The notes: generated by a model from the letters alone, not told the origin. A stretch of 35,847 nt of DNA from CAYVBJ01 sp964415185 (GCA_964415185.1 CAYPZI010000015.1:1-35847), one strand, 5' to 3'. Shown: positions 25,425 to 34,371, counted from the stretch's first letter. Numbers and translations are program-made.

Positions 25425-26600
25425 ATGGCTGAACACAATTTACAAGAACTTGGAATCGACACAGAAGAATTTCCATACATCAACAGAGGGCTTGAGGGCA
25501 TTGTAGCCTTTACTACTACCAAAAGTTTTATAGACGGTAAGAAAGGTGAATTGATTTATTCAGGCTACAATATTGACACACTCGCAGAAAATGCCACATT
25601 TGAGGAAGTATGTTTTTTACTCTGGCATGACAGGCTGCCCGACAAAAAAGAGCTTGAAGAGCTGAATAAGCAACTTATTGCAGAACGCAGGCTGCCAGAA
25701 CCTGTCTTAAGCTATATTCGTAATACAAATAAGCAAGCCGAACCGATGGCTGTGTTGAGAACGGCTGTTTCGATGCTCGCCGATTACGCTCCTGAACCAA
25801 CAGGTGATCAAAAAGCAGATAATTTGAACCATGCAATTGCCATGACTGCACAGATGCCATGTATCGTTGCTGCTTTCAACAGGGCCAGAAACGGTAAAGA
25901 CATAGTTGAACCTCTCGAAGTGGGAAGTACTGCTTTTAATTTCCTCTATATGCTCAACGCTTCCGAACCCGGTACAGCGGCTGAAAAAACAATGGACCTC
26001 TGCCTGATTTTACATGCCGAACATGGAATGAACGCCTCCACATTTACAAGCCGCACCATTTGCTCCACTCAGTCCGACATGTATTCGGCTGTTACCGGTG
26101 CCATAGGTGCTCTTAAAGGACCTCTGCACGGCGGCGCAAACACCGCGGTTATGAACATGCTGCTTGAACTTGAGAAACAGGCAGACAATGCTGATCCCGT
26201 CAATTTCACAAAGAAAAAACTTGCCAATAAAGAAAAAATAAGCGGTTTTGGCCACAGAGTATATAAGACGCTTGACCCCCGGGCCAGATTACTCAGAGGC
26301 ATGTCGAAACAATTATCGGAAGAAACCGGCCATGAGACTTTGTATGAATGGTCGGAAGCCATTCTCAAAACTATGAAAGAAGAGAAAAACATCGACCCGA
26401 ATGTCGACTTTTTTTCTGCTACGGTTTATTACTCTATTGGTATCCAGCCGGATCTTTTCACATGCATTTTTGCAATGAGCAGGATCACGGGCTGGACGGC
26501 ACACTATCTCGAACAGAGTGATAACAATCGTCTTGTACGCCCAAGAGCCCATTATATCGGTGAGAAAAACCTTGATTGGATCCCTGTAGATAACAGGTAA
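25425..26600 (+). CDS. gltA: Citrate synthase
   Basis: It condenses oxaloacetate and acetyl-CoA to citrate, the entry step of the TCA cycle. The active-site elements are visible: HAEHGMNASTFTSRTICSTQ (first His region), the GPLHGGANTAVMNML block with its catalytic His, GFGHRVYKTLDPRARLL, and the aspartate region NVDFFSATVYYSIGIQPDLF. At 391 aa it is the shorter dimeric-type enzyme, without the N-terminal NADH-sensing extension of E. coli GltA. 2-Methylcitrate synthases share these motifs; without prp genes nearby, citrate synthase is preferred. It has its own 263-bp upstream spacer and is convergent with fabF. Confidence 0.92.
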   Translation: MAEHNLQELGIDTEEFPYINRGLEGIVAFTTTKSFIDGKKGELIYSGYNIDTLAENATFEEVCFLLWHDRLPDKKELEELNKQLIAERRLPEPVLSYIRNTNKQAEPMAVLRTAVSMLADYAPEPTGDQKADNLNHAIAMTAQMPCIVAAFNRARNGKDIVEPLEVGSTAFNFLYMLNASEPGTAAEKTMDLCLILHAEHGMNASTFTSRTICSTQSDMYSAVTGAIGALKGPLHGGANTAVMNMLLELEKQADNADPVNFTKKKLANKEKISGFGHRVYKTLDPRARLLRGMSKQLSEETGHETLYEWSEAILKTMKEEKNIDPNVDFFSATVYYSIGIQPDLFTCIFAMSRITGWTAHYLEQSDNNRLVRPRAHYIGEKNLDWIPVDNR

Positions 26601-26654
26601 CCTATTAGCCTGCCGGTTTATGCGGATAATTCTAACATTAAATCTTGCACCCGT

Positions 26655-27896
26655 CTAAATCCTGCTGAAAGCAACAATGGCGTTGTGTCCGCCAAATCCG
26701 AAAGTATTGCTCATAGCTACATCAATTTTTTTCTCAAGTGGTTCATCCAGTACTATTTGAAGTTCTGATGGTATTACCGGGTCAATTTTTCCCACATTGA
26801 TTGTAGGCGGTATGGTATTTTCATTTATTGCCTTAATGGAGGCGATGGCTTCGGCTGCACCGGCAGCTCCCATGAGGTGCCCCGTAACTGATTTGGTTGC
26901 ACTGATATGAAGTTTATCAGGTTGATTTCCGAATACGCATTTGATGGCTTTCAGCTCGCTGATATCCCCGATGGGTGTTGAAGTGGCATGGGCATTCAGA
27001 TAGTCAATCTGCTCCGGATTTAATGATGCGTCTTCAAGTGTTTTTATCATGGCCATACATGCTCCTTTACCCTCGGGATGCGTGGCAGTAAGATGATAGG
27101 CATCGGCAGTCATAGCTGCTCCTTTAACTTCAGCATATATTTTTGCACCTCTTTTTTTGGCATGCTCGTACTCTTCCAAGATTAATGCGCAGGCTCCTTC
27201 ACCCATTACAAAACCATCTCTCTCTATGTCAAAAGGCCTTGATGCTTTTTCGGGATCGTCATTGCGGTTAGACATTGCCTTCATTGCTGAAAATCCTCCA
27301 AATGAGGCTTCCGTTATAGGTGCCTCGGATCCCCCGGTAACTATGACACTTGCCTTTCCAAGCCGGATATAGTTAAGTGCATCCATGATTGCTGAATTTG
27401 AGGTTGCACATGCAGAGACCGTACAAAAGTTGATTCCCATTAATCCGTATTTTATGGATATAAGACCGCCTGCAAGATTTGAAATCAGTTTAGGTATAAA
27501 GAACGGATTGAACCGCGGATTATATTCGTTATTTGTATACTGCTTTACTTCGTCTTCGAAAGTCAGCATACCCCCCTGTCCTGTTCCCCATATCACTCCC
27601 GTTTCATATGGGTCTGTTTTTTCAAAATCAATCCCTGAATCCTGAACCGCCTGGTCTGCTGCCACAAGTGCATAGCGTGTAAAGGGATCTGTTCTCTTAA
27701 TTTCCGAATGGCTTAGATATTCCGTAGGATCAAAACTCTTTAATTCACACGCAATTTGTGTTTTGAATTTGGATGGATCAAAGTTTTTTATTCTTGCAGC
27801 ACCGGATTTGCCCTTTAAAAGATTTTCCCAAAAAGTATCTACGGTGTCTCCAATGGGGGTTAAGGCTCCAAGACCTGTAACTACGACTCTTTTCAT
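26655..27896 (-). CDS. fabF: 3-oxoacyl-[acyl-carrier-protein] synthase II
   Basis: This condensing enzyme elongates acyl-ACP with malonyl-ACP in fatty acid synthesis. The thiolase-fold triad is intact: Cys 163 in TVSACATSNSAI, His in LNAHATSTPIGD (about 303) and His in KSVTGHLMGAAGAAEAI (about 340). MKRVVVTGLGALTPIG at the start and NTFGFGGHNAIVAF at the end are standard. The 413-aa length is exact for FabF. It is usually next to acpP; here acpP is not in the window and the 5' neighbour is an unrelated lactonase-like gene, so the gene has moved or stands alone. Confidence 0.95.
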   Translation of the reverse strand: MKRVVVTGLGALTPIGDTVDTFWENLLKGKSGAARIKNFDPSKFKTQIACELKSFDPTEYLSHSEIKRTDPFTRYALVAADQAVQDSGIDFEKTDPYETGVIWGTGQGGMLTFEDEVKQYTNNEYNPRFNPFFIPKLISNLAGGLISIKYGLMGINFCTVSACATSNSAIMDALNYIRLGKASVIVTGGSEAPITEASFGGFSAMKAMSNRNDDPEKASRPFDIERDGFVMGEGACALILEEYEHAKKRGAKIYAEVKGAAMTADAYHLTATHPEGKGACMAMIKTLEDASLNPEQIDYLNAHATSTPIGDISELKAIKCVFGNQPDKLHISATKSVTGHLMGAAGAAEAIASIKAINENTIPPTINVGKIDPVIPSELQIVLDEPLEKKIDVAMSNTFGFGGHNAIVAFSRI

Positions 27897-28088
27897 ACGA
27901 ATGTTAGTGATATTTAAGTTATGAAATTGATCAAATATTTAACCAATCAGGTGGGTTATTCCTGCCTCCACATTCCGGTCATGATGAATAATTCAGTCCT
28001 GAATGTATAAATAACACCTGCACCAAACTGATTTCAGGCATAAAGATAAGCAATTCGGGTTATGCCAAATGTATCATTTTATTAAAAT

Positions 28089-29006
28089 TCAGAATTTCTT
28101 GTGTCCCCTGATTTCAGTATTAAATCTGTACACATTTGACGAGGCCGTTAAAAAGAGATGCGTATTTTCAGGCCCTCCCCAGGCCAGGTTGGTGATTTGT
28201 TCCTCGAATTCAATTGTTTTAATCCGGTTTCCATCCGGGTCAAATACAATAAGGCCATTAGGCCCGGTGGTGTACAGATATCCATTTGAATCCACTTTCA
28301 TGCCATCGGCTCCGCCCTTGTCGCCCATGGCACCAATGTTCACAAAATTTTCAGGACCGGATAGTTCTCCGTTTTCATTTACACTGAATACAATAATATC
28401 ACCGGTTCTTGAATCATTTACATACAATTTTGTCTCATCCGGTGATAAAACGATGCCGTTCGGATGGGTAAATTCATCATATACCAAATCCGGTTCTCCA
28501 CCCGGAGTCAGTTTATAAACACCGCTAAACTCAAGTTCCCGCTCCTCATCGCTCACTCCAAAAGGAGGATCGGTAAAATATATAGTGCCGTTTGAATGCA
28601 CAGTAAGATCGTTCGGGCTATTCAGCCTTTTCCCATTATAGGAATCTGCAAGAACTTCCGTTTGCAATTCTTCCGTAACCCGGCTCACTCTGCCTGCATG
28701 TTGGGCAAGCAGCAAATTGCCGTTTTTATCTGCAGAAATACCATTTGAATTGCCGGATGGTTCAAGAAATACCTCTGAACCTTCTTCAGGGTGCCATTTG
28801 TAAACACGATTAGCAGGTATATCACTAAATAACAGAAATCCGTCGGGATGCCAGTAAGGCCCTTCCGTAAACCTGTATCCGTCCGAAATTAATTCAGGCT
28901 CACCGAGGGAAAACGTCTCGCCGGAACTGTCCTGCTCCTTTGTGCAGGAATTAAACATAAAAGTTACAATCAAAAGGAAAGAAAGGTTAAGGAACGGAGA
29001 TTTCAT
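28089..29006 (-). CDS. SMP-30/gluconolactonase-family lipoprotein
   Basis: A six-bladed beta-propeller of the SMP-30/LRE family, whose members hydrolyse sugar lactones with a bound metal ion. Seen: EGPYWHPDGFLLFSDIPAN at the first blade (metal Glu), SNGISADKNGNLLLAQH, the LNSPNDLTVHSNGTIYFTDP block with the metal Asn, and HPNGIVLSPDETKLYVNDS followed by a GGADGMKVDSNGYLY metal-Asp block. The start at 29006 gives MKSPFLNLSFLLIVTFMFNSC, a lipoprotein signal; an in-frame codon at 29051 would place 15 extra residues before it. The product is 305 aa. A possible -7 box TACATTTG (29072-29065, minus strand) lies upstream. Substrate unknown. Confidence 0.87.
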   Translation of the reverse strand: MKSPFLNLSFLLIVTFMFNSCTKEQDSSGETFSLGEPELISDGYRFTEGPYWHPDGFLLFSDIPANRVYKWHPEEGSEVFLEPSGNSNGISADKNGNLLLAQHAGRVSRVTEELQTEVLADSYNGKRLNSPNDLTVHSNGTIYFTDPPFGVSDEERELEFSGVYKLTPGGEPDLVYDEFTHPNGIVLSPDETKLYVNDSRTGDIIVFSVNENGELSGPENFVNIGAMGDKGGADGMKVDSNGYLYTTGPNGLIVFDPDGNRIKTIEFEEQITNLAWGGPENTHLFLTASSNVYRFNTEIRGHKKF

Positions 29007-29132
29007 ATACTGACATTTTAACATTTGAATTACATAATTAAATTGATACACAACCCAGTCTGTTCAAATGTAAGAAAAAAATATGATGAAGATTTTCATG
29101 AATTTTTGGAGGCAGGAAAATCTGGATATTAT

Positions 29133-29170
29133 AAAAAAAAGCCCGGCTGAAATTTTCATTCAGCCGAGCT
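29133..29170 (-). terminator. Intrinsic terminator of glnN
   Basis: On the minus strand AGCTCGGCTGAA (29170-29159) pairs with TTCAGCCGGGCT (29151-29140), 11 of 12 positions Watson-Crick and one G-U, over a short AT-rich loop, and eight Ts follow. It lies about 150 bp past the glnN stop. The intervening 3' UTR is repeat copy B, so the element would be transcribed with glnN. Confidence 0.8.
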
Positions 29171-29205
29171 TAAACTGCATTTTTTAATCAAGTTACTATT
29201 GTCAT

Positions 29206-29323
29206 GTCAACCATAAACCCGCAAAGTTTAATCTTACTATTGCTGCCATTTTATTAATACAATGCCATTACAGAAAGGAAACTTTGCGGGTTTTATCCGA
29301 CATTTTATAATTGACACAACACT
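29206..29323 (-). mobile_element. MITE-like palindromic element, copy B
   Basis: The core of 118 bp starts on the minus strand with AGTGTTGTGTCAATTAT and ends GGTTGAC. AAACCCGCAAAGTTT (29215-29229) is perfectly inverted at 29279-29293. By eye it is nearly identical to copy C over its whole length and somewhat more distant from copy A. Its first bases supply the last two letters of the glnN TAG stop codon, so the element begins exactly at the end of the gene. It encodes nothing. Confidence 0.78.
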
Positions 29324-31502
29324 ACTTGACAAATAACATTTCCCTGTAAATTGGAAGCGGCCAATAGTCATCGGCTACATATCTTTCAAGGAAGTCGATG
29401 GCGTCCCTGATTTCAGACATAACAGGGATCAGCTTCTCTTTATAATAAGTCGCTTTCACTTCAATATCTTCCCCATTCGTGCCCTTTTGAACATCTCTCA
29501 GCTTCACAAGTGCAGCGTCAAGTTTATTGAGAGCTTCGTTTACCGTATTCAGCATATGCTCGGAGCCGTTGTTTTTAAGCCCGAGCGCTTTGGTTTCTTT
29601 AACGGTCTCTGTCAGCTCATTGATGTATCTCACGGCAGCCGGAAATACCATGGTTTTTGCAATTGACTCGGTCGTATCAATTTCAATATTCAGAGTCGTA
29701 ATATACTGTTCAAGCCAGATTTCCTGGCGGGAAAGCAGCTCGCGTTTTTTTAAAACGGAATACTTCTCAAAGAGCTCGATATTCTTGTCATCACTGAGAA
29801 GCGGAAGTGCATCTGCTGTCGTTTTGAGATTAAGCAAGCCCCTGTCTGCAGCTTCTTTTTGCCATTCCTCAGAATAACCATCTCCGTTAAAAATAATCTT
29901 TTCAGAATCCTTAAAGCTTGATCTTAACACAAGCCGTAAGCTTTCCTCTAAATTCTCGCTTTTGAGTTTTGATTCGAGTTCAGTGCAAAGTTCATCAATG
30001 GCTTCAGCTATGATGGTATTAAGAACCACAATCGGGAAGCTAACCGACTGACTTGAACCTACAGCGCGGAATTCAAATTTGTTACCGGTAAAAGCGAAAG
30101 GAGAGGTTCTGTTTCTGTCGCCGGCATGTTTTGGAAGATCCGGCAATACGGGAGAACCGAGTCCGAGCAACCCACCCTGTTTTGAATTTTTAAGGCCGCC
30201 GTTCAGCAGTTGCTTCACCACATCTTCAAGCTGTTCCCCGATATAGGCGGATAGAATAGCAGGTGGCGCCTCGTTGGCCCCCAGCCTGTGGTCATTAGAT
30301 GCACTTGCAATGGCAATTCTCAACAAGTCCTGATGCTTGTAAACCGCTTTCAGCACAGCGGCAAAGAAGAAAAGGAACTGCATATTATCATGCGGATTAT
30401 CCCCGGGCTCCAGCAAATTAAGGCCGGTATTTGTAGTCATCGACCAGTTCAGGTGTTTCCCGCTGCCATTAAGACCATCAAATGGTTTTTCATGAAGCAC
30501 ACATTCAAGGCCATACTTTCTTGCAACACGTTTCAGGGTTAACATCATCAATTGCTGATGATCTGCGGCGATATTGCATGTTTCAAACAGGGGAGCAATT
30601 TCGAACTGGCTTGGCGCCACTTCATTATGTCGTGTTTTCACTGGGATACCAAGCCTGTAAAGTTCCCGTTCAGCATCAAGCATAAAGGAAAGCACTCTTT
30701 CCGGAATAGACCCGAAATAGTGATCATCCAGTTCCTGTCCCCGGGGAGGTTTGGCACCTACAAGTGTTCGTCCTGAGGTCATAAAATCCGGCCGGCGATA
30801 GAAAAATTCCTGGTCAATCAAAAAGTATTCCTGTTCACATCCAACTGTGGAAATTACACGGCCGGCATCCACGTTAAAAAGTTTCAGAGCCCGCAAGGCC
30901 TGGGCATTTAAAGCCTCAACACTTCTCAGAATTGGTGTTTTGTGATCGAGTGCCTCACCCGTCCATGAAGCAAAAGCCGTGGGAATTGCGAGGTAAGATC
31001 CATTCTGGTTTTCAATAATAAATACGGGGGAAGTTGGGTCCCATGCCGTATATCCCCGCGCTTCAAAAGTTTGCCGGAGGCCACCACTTGGAAAACTCGA
31101 TGCATCCGGTTCACCCTGAATCAGGTCTTTGCCGGAAAATTCAGCAATTGCGCCCCCTCCCTGGTTCGGGGTGATAAAGCTGTCATGTTTCTCAGCCGTA
31201 AATCCTGTTAACGGCTGAAACCAGTGAGTAAAGTGGCTGGCACCTTTTTCAGTTGCCCAGTCTTTCATGGTTACTGCCACTGCATCCGCAACTGCACTGT
31301 TCAGAGGTTCCCCCTCTTCAATCGTACCTTTTAATTGTTTCCAGGCTTCTTTTGGCAATCGTGCTTTTAAGCCGTCGAGAGTCAGGGTATTTTCACCAAA
31401 AATCTCTGTTATATGCATTTGATTTTGGCCGTTTGGACCCGGCTGCCACGCCTTGGCGGCGGCCAACGTATCATATCGTTGCGTAGGTGTTGTTTTAGAC
31501 AT
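29322..31502 (-). CDS. glnN: Type III glutamine synthetase
   Basis: It makes glutamine from glutamate, ammonia and ATP. The 726-aa length, about 250 residues longer than type I, and the motifs identify the GSIII class: VGCEQEYFLID (metal-binding Glu), KTRHNEVAPSQFEIAP, FDGLNGSGKHLNWSM (ATP and ammonium region), NRTSPFAFTGNKFEFRAVGS, and the GSIII-specific N-terminal region with FTHWFQPLTG. GSIII is the main glutamine synthetase in many Bacteroidota, Balneolota and cyanobacteria. Probable promoter: TTG-N19-TATATTTG at 31571-31542, minus strand. The transcript ends at 29133 after running through repeat copy B. Confidence 0.96.
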   Translation of the reverse strand: MSKTTPTQRYDTLAAAKAWQPGPNGQNQMHITEIFGENTLTLDGLKARLPKEAWKQLKGTIEEGEPLNSAVADAVAVTMKDWATEKGASHFTHWFQPLTGFTAEKHDSFITPNQGGGAIAEFSGKDLIQGEPDASSFPSGGLRQTFEARGYTAWDPTSPVFIIENQNGSYLAIPTAFASWTGEALDHKTPILRSVEALNAQALRALKLFNVDAGRVISTVGCEQEYFLIDQEFFYRRPDFMTSGRTLVGAKPPRGQELDDHYFGSIPERVLSFMLDAERELYRLGIPVKTRHNEVAPSQFEIAPLFETCNIAADHQQLMMLTLKRVARKYGLECVLHEKPFDGLNGSGKHLNWSMTTNTGLNLLEPGDNPHDNMQFLFFFAAVLKAVYKHQDLLRIAIASASNDHRLGANEAPPAILSAYIGEQLEDVVKQLLNGGLKNSKQGGLLGLGSPVLPDLPKHAGDRNRTSPFAFTGNKFEFRAVGSSQSVSFPIVVLNTIIAEAIDELCTELESKLKSENLEESLRLVLRSSFKDSEKIIFNGDGYSEEWQKEAADRGLLNLKTTADALPLLSDDKNIELFEKYSVLKKRELLSRQEIWLEQYITTLNIEIDTTESIAKTMVFPAAVRYINELTETVKETKALGLKNNGSEHMLNTVNEALNKLDAALVKLRDVQKGTNGEDIEVKATYYKEKLIPVMSEIRDAIDFLERYVADDYWPLPIYREMLFVK

Positions 31503-31541
31503 CTTAAATTTACTGTAAGGTTATGGAGTTATATGACCTAA

Positions 31542-31571
31542 CAAATATAAAGTGATTTAAAATAAATACAA
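31542..31571 (-). promoter_or_regulatory. Bacteroidota-type promoter for glnN
   Basis: On the minus strand TTG (31571-31569), 19 bp, then TATATTTG (31549-31542) fit the Bacteroidota housekeeping consensus TTG-N19-21-TAnnTTTG exactly. The expected start of transcription is near 31535, about 30 nt before the glnN ATG at 31502. The rest of the 326-bp spacer 31503-31828 is very AT-rich, with no gene or other confident site. Confidence 0.55.
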
Positions 31572-31828
31572 ATATTTTAATTTAATTAATCGTTTTTTTC
31601 TAAATTATAAACGAAATTATTTTAATTAAATTAAATAAATTATATTTAGAAGCGCTTTCAGAATCACTATACTTTATAAATTTAAGTCGTATAAAAAAAA
31701 TTATTAATTATTAAAGAACCATGACCTTAATTTTTATAACCGAACAACGAACCACAAACAACACACAACAAACCTGCGAATCCGGTAAAAATATAATGTA
31801 ACGAGACTGTTTAGTATTTTTGGCCACA

Positions 31829-32917
31829 CTACACATTAAATCTGAACAACATCACATCCCCGTCTTTAACTTCATAATCCTTTCCTTCCTGACGCATTTT
31901 CCCTGCATCCCTTGCTGCTTTTTCGGAGCCAAGGGTAGAATAGTCTTCAAATGAAATTGTTTCTGCCCTGATAAAACCTCTTTCAAAATCAGAATGAATA
32001 ACCCCTGCGGCCTGGGGAGCTTTTGTGCCTTTTTCAATAGTCCAGGCTCTTACTTCCTTTGGCCCGGCTGTAAAATAAGTGATTAATCCCAATTCACTAT
32101 AGGCTGCCTGAATCAGCCTGTCAAGCCCGGCACTTTCTATTCCCATTTCACTCAAGAACATTTCCTTTTCCTCTTCATCAAGCTCAGCGATTTCAGCTTC
32201 AATTTTGGCACAAAACATCACCACTTCATCTTCATGTACGGAAGCTATTTTTTTTACTTCATCTACAAACTTGTTTCCGCTTTTCACATCTTCTTCCGGA
32301 ACATTACAGGCATAGAGCACAGGTTTGGCAGACAGAAGAAAGAGATCCCTGAATGTTTCCTCATCCCCCTCTTTAAATGTTCTTGCAGAGTTGCCATTTT
32401 CAAGATATTCCCTCAGCCTTTCTACTTTATTGAGTTGCCGTAATACATCTTTATCCCCGCCTTTTGCATTTTTTTTCAGATTTTCCACCCGTTTTTCGAC
32501 CGACTCGAGATCTTTTAAAATGAGCTCGTCCTCAATAATCCGGATATCTCTTTCGGGATCTACAGAACCCTCTACATGAATGACATCAGGATCATCAAAA
32601 CACCTGACAACATGAATAATTAAATCCACTTCCCGGATGTGGGAAAGAAATGCATTGCCTTTTCCCTTTCCTTCCGATGCACCTTTTACAAGCCCGGCGA
32701 TGTCCACAAATTCGATACTTGCCGGCACCGTCTGCTTCGGCTGGACAAGTTCTGTAAGCCTGTCAAGCCTTTTATCCGGGACAGGCACTTGCCCTACATT
32801 GGGATCTATCGTACAAAATGGAAAGTTGGCTGATTCCGCACCTGCATTGCTTAACGCATTAAATAAAGTGGATTTGCCAACATTCGGCAAACCTACAATT
32901 CCGCATTTTAAACTCAT
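31829..32917 (-). CDS. ychF: Ribosome-binding ATPase YchF (OLA1 family)
   Basis: A universally conserved Obg-related P-loop ATPase that binds ribosomes and is involved in stress and translation control. Motifs: GIVGLPNVGKSTLFNAL (G1), the NFPFCTIDPNVG block (G2), DIAGLVKGASEGKGKGNAFL (G3), and ACNVPEED in place of the GTPase NKxD, the change that gives ATP preference. The C-terminal TGS domain includes AWTIEKGTKAPQAAGVIH and ends in DGDVMLFRFNV. At 362 aa the length is normal. Repeat copy C lies 44 bp before its start. A TAAATTTG box (32936-32929, minus) is nearby, but too close to the ATG for a confident promoter. Confidence 0.97.
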   Translation of the reverse strand: MSLKCGIVGLPNVGKSTLFNALSNAGAESANFPFCTIDPNVGQVPVPDKRLDRLTELVQPKQTVPASIEFVDIAGLVKGASEGKGKGNAFLSHIREVDLIIHVVRCFDDPDVIHVEGSVDPERDIRIIEDELILKDLESVEKRVENLKKNAKGGDKDVLRQLNKVERLREYLENGNSARTFKEGDEETFRDLFLLSAKPVLYACNVPEEDVKSGNKFVDEVKKIASVHEDEVVMFCAKIEAEIAELDEEEKEMFLSEMGIESAGLDRLIQAAYSELGLITYFTAGPKEVRAWTIEKGTKAPQAAGVIHSDFERGFIRAETISFEDYSTLGSEKAARDAGKMRQEGKDYEVKDGDVMLFRFNV

Positions 32918-32960
32918 TTATATATTTTCAAATTTAGATTTAAGTTGTGACAACTCTATA

Positions 32961-33077
32961 AGTGTTGTGTTAATCATAAATGCCGGATAAAGCCCGCAAA
33001 GTTTCCTTTCCTAAATGGCATTGTATTAATAAAATGGCAACAATAGAAAGATCAAACTTTGCGGGTTTACGGTTGAC
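32961..33077 (+). mobile_element. MITE-like palindromic element, copy C
   Basis: The 117-bp core starts AGTGTTGTGTTAATCAT and ends GGTTGAC. CCCGCAAAGTTT (32993-33004) is inverted at 33054-33065. It aligns base for base with the reverse of copy B with few differences, mostly substitutions. The orientation is opposite to copies A and B. It lies in the 242-bp spacer between ychF and the metallophosphatase gene, upstream of ychF. Confidence 0.78.
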
Positions 33078-33159
33078 TTAGCATGATTAAGGATGGAACA
33101 GAAAGTCATTCCGGTTGCGTTCTGGACAGCTTGGCAGCATTTAATGATCACAAAGCATT

Positions 33160-33828
33160 TTAATCAAGAGATAACTGCTGAATAAACTTTTCGTCAGGCA
33201 GTACCACTGCAGTTAACTTACCGTAACCCAACTCGTTGTAAACACATCCGGTATCGATTCCAATCATTTTCTCTTTTTGGATAGGATGAGACCGTGGCGT
33301 GTGGCCAAAAACAACTGTTTTCTCCCAATTGGTTTCAAATACGTTCAGATGTTCGCGTCCCCACAAAAAATAGTCGAAATATTCCGGGTTTTGGGTACTT
33401 TCGGATAGCGGCACTTCAGGGGGAGCACCTGCATGAGAAAAAAAGTAATTCTCGGTATTATAATATAATTTCGTTTTTCTGTAAAAATAGAGATGGTTAT
33501 CAGGCAGATAATAATTATCTTCGCTCGAATCATAAGATTCAAGCGTGCTTTTGCCCCCGTTAATCAGCCATAGTTTCATTTGGCCTTTATCTACCGCATC
33601 AAGCAGCATTTGTTCATGATTCCCGCGGATAAAAACACATTCCCTTTCTTTTTTTACTTCCATTAAAAAATCAATAACCCCTTTTGACGAGGGGCCGCGA
33701 TCAATATAATCACCCACAAATACGTGTTTGTAATCATTATATGGCTCAAGTTTTTTCCACATTGCCTTCAGAGATTTCAGACATCCGTGTATATCCCCAA
33801 TGGCTACAATTTTATCAGAACCGGTCAT
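33160..33828 (-). CDS. PPP-family metallophosphoesterase
   Basis: A two-metal phosphatase with all family motifs: AIGDIHGC (near residue 10), VGDYIDRGP (about 39), RGNHE (about 69), SHAG (about 126) and FGHT (about 172). Members dephosphorylate Ser/Thr proteins or split dinucleoside tetraphosphates (ApaH- and PrpE-like), and the sequence does not decide between these. The 222-aa length fits the bacterial single-domain form. It begins inside the nusB stop (4-bp overlap), so it is translated with nusB. Confidence 0.85.
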   Translation of the reverse strand: MTGSDKIVAIGDIHGCLKSLKAMWKKLEPYNDYKHVFVGDYIDRGPSSKGVIDFLMEVKKERECVFIRGNHEQMLLDAVDKGQMKLWLINGGKSTLESYDSSEDNYYLPDNHLYFYRKTKLYYNTENYFFSHAGAPPEVPLSESTQNPEYFDYFLWGREHLNVFETNWEKTVVFGHTPRSHPIQKEKMIGIDTGCVYNELGYGKLTAVVLPDEKFIQQLSLD

Positions 33829-34292
33829 TCTCTGTAGCTTTTTTCAATTAATCCTTTCCCTTTCTTTTGAATGCGTCCTTCCCGGTTCAATGTTTTCAGG
33901 GCTCCGTCAAGTATTCCATTTACAAATGTACCGCTTTTGCCGGTACTGAATTTTTTTGCAAGTTCAATAGATTCATTTAAAGTTACCTTTGTTGGAATTT
34001 CTTCGAAATAAATATATTCGCAGACAGCCATTCTGAGAATCAGTTTATCAAGAACAGCAAGCCTGCTCATTTTCCAGTTTTTAACCTGGTCTTTTACAAC
34101 CGAATCGAGTTCTTCGCGGTTTTCAAGAGTGCGAATCAATAATTTTTCGGCAAATACGAGAAGTTCCTTCCTGTCTTCAAGTCTTGGGCGAACAATATTT
34201 TTCCGGACTTCCTCCAGGTTATTCCTTCCAACTTCTTGTGCGTATAGAGCCTGTAAAACTACCTCTCGGGCAATGCGTCTTTCAATCATCAT
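33825..34292 (-). CDS. nusB: Transcription antitermination factor NusB
   Basis: NusB with NusE (S10) binds boxA RNA and supports processive rRNA transcription. The 155-aa all-helical protein begins ERRIAREVVLQALYAQEVG and has the conserved MSRLAVLDKLILRMAVCEY and TKVTLNESIELAKKFSTGKSG block, followed by FVNGILDGAL. Two adjacent ATGs (34292, 34289) are possible. It overlaps the metallophosphatase by 4 bp and lies 79 bp past the S1/P1 nuclease stop. Confidence 0.94.
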   Translation of the reverse strand: MMIERRIAREVVLQALYAQEVGRNNLEEVRKNIVRPRLEDRKELLVFAEKLLIRTLENREELDSVVKDQVKNWKMSRLAVLDKLILRMAVCEYIYFEEIPTKVTLNESIELAKKFSTGKSGTFVNGILDGALKTLNREGRIQKKGKGLIEKSYRE

Positions 34293-34371
34293 TTACTATA
34301 TATTCGGAAACTTAAGATACAAAGGTTTGGAACGAGCTGAAAATTCGTAATGTACTTTTTTCCGCTTCAAT

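Noticed and set aside
19282..33077. The three palindromic repeats as a CRISPR array
   Set aside because: The copies are 3.6-10 kb apart, about 120 bp long, in mixed orientation, and have no spacers or cas genes.
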